From the NCBI GenBank assembly GCA_964652155.1, contig CAZZBK010000010.1:14555-78554 (forward strand): a stretch of 64,000 nt of DNA. Reading direction: 5' to 3'. Source of the DNA: CAZZBK01 sp964652155 (GTDB lineage: Bacteria; Planctomycetota; Planctomycetia; Pirellulales; PNKZ01). The translations under genes were made by a program, and so were the position numbers. The first letter of the stretch is position 1; each line of letters begins with the position of its first letter. A model generated the notes under the pieces. That model made no database searches and was not told where the DNA came from. It saw only the letters and a program-made list of their open reading frames with translations. Shown here piece by piece: positions 62,214-64,000 of this stretch.

Positions 62214-63995
62214 ATGCTGCGACGCACCCTAAATCGTCTGCGCCGACCTCTCGCGATCGAACCGCTCGAAGCGCGCCACATGCTCACCACGGGCCTGAGC
62301 GCGATCCTCGACGGCTCAACGCTCAAGATCACGGGCACCAGCGGCAACGATGCCATCTTCTTGATCCAGAGCAACGGCCGACTCGGTCTCATGGGGAGCA
62401 ATCAGACCTTCGCCGCCGCGCAGGTCTCGCAAATCGTCATCGATGGCCAGGCGGGCAACGATCAAATTCAGGTCAACAGTCAACTCTTCGGCTATCAGCC
62501 CATCCTCAACCCGACGATCATCTACGGCGGCGCGGGACACGACTTTATCGTGGGTGGCGAGGGGGTCGACGTCATCTTCGGCGGCGAAGGGGACGACATT
62601 ATCCACGGGGGCAGCAGCAGCGACTATCTCGATGGCGGCCTTGGCAACGATGTCATCTTCGGCGGTGCCGGCGACGACACGATCAACGGAGACACCGGCA
62701 ACGATACGCTGCTGGGTGAGGACGGCAACGACATTCTCAGCGGCGGCGACGGCAGAGACGTCCTCTACGGTGGCCTGGGGAGCAATTGGCTCGATGGCGG
62801 CCGCGCCTACGACTGGCTCTTGGGCACGCAAGGCATCAACACCCTCTTCGACGACCAGGCCTCGGCCGTCGATAACTACTTTGCCTCGGGCGGCGTCAAC
62901 TCGCGGGTCAATGGGCACTTTGCCTGGTTCGATATGAACGTGCAGGATGACAACCTGCGCGGCATGGCTCGCTATTTGTACCGCGACGGAGTGTTTGGGC
63001 GAACCGATTTGATGGCCTTGTTCAGTCAGGTGGCCGCGACCGGTTCGGTCGACACCGCTGAGCTGAGCGACCTGCGGTTGATTGTGTCGAACGCGTCGTT
63101 GTTCAATATGAGCGACTACGTGAGCAATCTGGCGAGCAAGGTCGTCAACAGTAACACGGCCAACGCAGCGTATCAGGGCGCCGCACTCGGCAACCTTGCC
63201 GTGGGAAGCAGTGGTCTGCAACTCACGCAACTGGTGAACAAGTGGTTCTTGGGAACCGATCGGCCCGACTCGAACTGGGGCGGCACAACCTACGCCTATC
63301 AATACGCCTCGGGCAGCTTGTTCACGGGGGGCATTCAGTACACCGACATCCGCCAAGGCTTGATTGGCAACTGTTACTTCCTGGTCGGATTGGTCGAGAC
63401 GGCGATCAAAACCCCGTCGGTGATCCAGAACATGTTCATCGACAACGGCGACGGCACCTACACGGTCCGATTTTATAACAATGGCAAAGCCGACTACGTG
63501 ACCATCGACCGCTATCTGCCCACCGACCGCTACGGTCGCCTGGTGTTCGCCAGCATGGGGACCCAGGTGACCAACAGCAGCGGTGAATTATGGGTCGCCC
63601 TGGCCGAGAAAGCCTATGCGCAGATGAACGCCTCGGGCTGGATGCGTACCGTGGCCGGCAATTCCTACGGAGCGCTCTCGGCCGGTTACGAGGCGGACGC
63701 TTTCCGTTATCTCACCGGCCGCTCGGCGAGCGTGGCCAACGCGATCGATTTCAGCGGGATCGCCTCGGCCTTTTTGTCCGGGGCGCTCGTGGGGGTCACG
63801 TCGAAGTTTAGTGGCGTGGCCAGTGGCATCCTGCCTGGCCATGCTTATGCCGTGATTGGTTACGACGCCGCGAGCCAGAGGCTGACGCTCTTCAATCCCT
63901 GGGGCTCCAACAGCAGCGGTGCGAGCAGCACGCTGATCGTCTCGGCCGCCGAATTGCAGGCCAACTTCTATTACTACGACCGCACCACGAGCTAG
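62214..63995 (+). CDS. Exported RTX-repeat calpain-like cysteine protease
   Basis: A 593-residue protein. The N terminus LRRPLAIEPLEARHMLTTG carries a planctomycete surface-protein motif (PLEARxxL). RTX-type calcium-binding repeats cover about 103-200 (GGAGHDFIV, GGEGVDVIF, GGEGDDIIH, GDTGNDTLL and others). A linker without recognised motif follows, then a calpain (C2) catalytic domain: Cys387 in RQGLIGNCYFLVGLVETA, His543 in PGHAYAVIGYD and Asn561 in LTLFNPWGSN. All three catalytic residues are present, so it should be an active calcium-linked protease outside the cytoplasm. Most calpains are intracellular, so an RTX/calpain combination is unusual. The start is ATG 62214 with GGAG upstream. 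Confidence 0.88.
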   Translation: MLRRTLNRLRRPLAIEPLEARHMLTTGLSAILDGSTLKITGTSGNDAIFLIQSNGRLGLMGSNQTFAAAQVSQIVIDGQAGNDQIQVNSQLFGYQPILNPTIIYGGAGHDFIVGGEGVDVIFGGEGDDIIHGGSSSDYLDGGLGNDVIFGGAGDDTINGDTGNDTLLGEDGNDILSGGDGRDVLYGGLGSNWLDGGRAYDWLLGTQGINTLFDDQASAVDNYFASGGVNSRVNGHFAWFDMNVQDDNLRGMARYLYRDGVFGRTDLMALFSQVAATGSVDTAELSDLRLIVSNASLFNMSDYVSNLASKVVNSNTANAAYQGAALGNLAVGSSGLQLTQLVNKWFLGTDRPDSNWGGTTYAYQYASGSLFTGGIQYTDIRQGLIGNCYFLVGLVETAIKTPSVIQNMFIDNGDGTYTVRFYNNGKADYVTIDRYLPTDRYGRLVFASMGTQVTNSSGELWVALAEKAYAQMNASGWMRTVAGNSYGALSAGYEADAFRYLTGRSASVANAIDFSGIASAFLSGALVGVTSKFSGVASGILPGHAYAVIGYDAASQRLTLFNPWGSNSSGASSTLIVSAAELQANFYYYDRTTS

Positions 63996-64000
63996 TTGGC

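Overview
This window is 64 kb of GC-rich bacterial chromosome from a planctomycete, probably of the order Pirellulales (inference). Lineage signs: two DUF1501 proteins with twin-arginine leaders, two secreted sulfatases, two very large CxxCH/HEAT 'membrane-bound dehydrogenase' proteins, a five-haem PA14/propeller protein, two Tat-exported Gfo/Idh/MocA oxidoreductases, an outer-surface protein with the N-terminal motif PLEARHML, and tetrahydromethanopterin-linked C1 genes. No rRNA, tRNA, phage, transposase or CRISPR array was found. Long antisense reading frames are common because of the base composition and were not called.

Layout. 0-1.2 kb: three GC-rich palindromes and an Ldh-family dehydrogenase. 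1.5-5.6 kb: pyruvate dehydrogenase aceE-aceF. 5.7-11.4 kb (minus): cytochrome/dehydrogenase, Gfo/Idh/MocA protein, SDR, small coiled-coil protein. 11.8-15.2 kb: secreted hypothetical, SpoU methyltransferase, proS. 15.2-18.1 kb (minus): Ser/Thr kinase, flippase-like membrane protein, then a gene-poor stretch with a candidate terminated non-coding RNA. 18.6-24.5 kb: glycosyltransferase, purU, secreted alpha/beta hydrolase, second Gfo/Idh/MocA protein, secreted hypothetical. 24.8-29.9 kb: mch, RimK-like ATP-grasp ligase, OleC-like ligase, hicB-hicA, OleD-like reductase, mostly joined by ATGA overlaps. 31.7-36.7 kb: ketosynthase, ACP, two CrtI-like flavoproteins and a FabZ-like dehydratase, a compact acyl-ACP pathway of unknown product. 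36.9-49.1 kb: PQQ-propeller protein, giant secreted haem proteins, RlmM-like methyltransferase, FG-GAP protein. 49.1-53.1 kb (minus): GDPD and the classic rpsB-tsf-pyrH-frr set. 53.9-60.2 kb: two DUF1501 genes flanking two sulfatases. 60.2-64 kb: J-like/MshEN protein, small charged protein, RTX-calpain.

Themes. The 24.8-36.7 kb region combines C1-carrier metabolism, beta-lactone/olefin enzymes, a toxin-antitoxin pair inside the same operon, and a separate acyl-carrier pathway; it is the best candidate for unexplored biology. The intergenic spaces carry several repeat families: a roughly 110-bp element with CTATTGA/TCAATAG ends (13.4, 53.5 and, divergently, 29.9 kb), a long hairpin (36.7 and 53.4 kb) whose loop is inverted between copies, and a bipartite REP-like element inserted in frame inside the OleC-like gene. 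All functional statements are from reading the sequence and remembered family knowledge; no database search was run.
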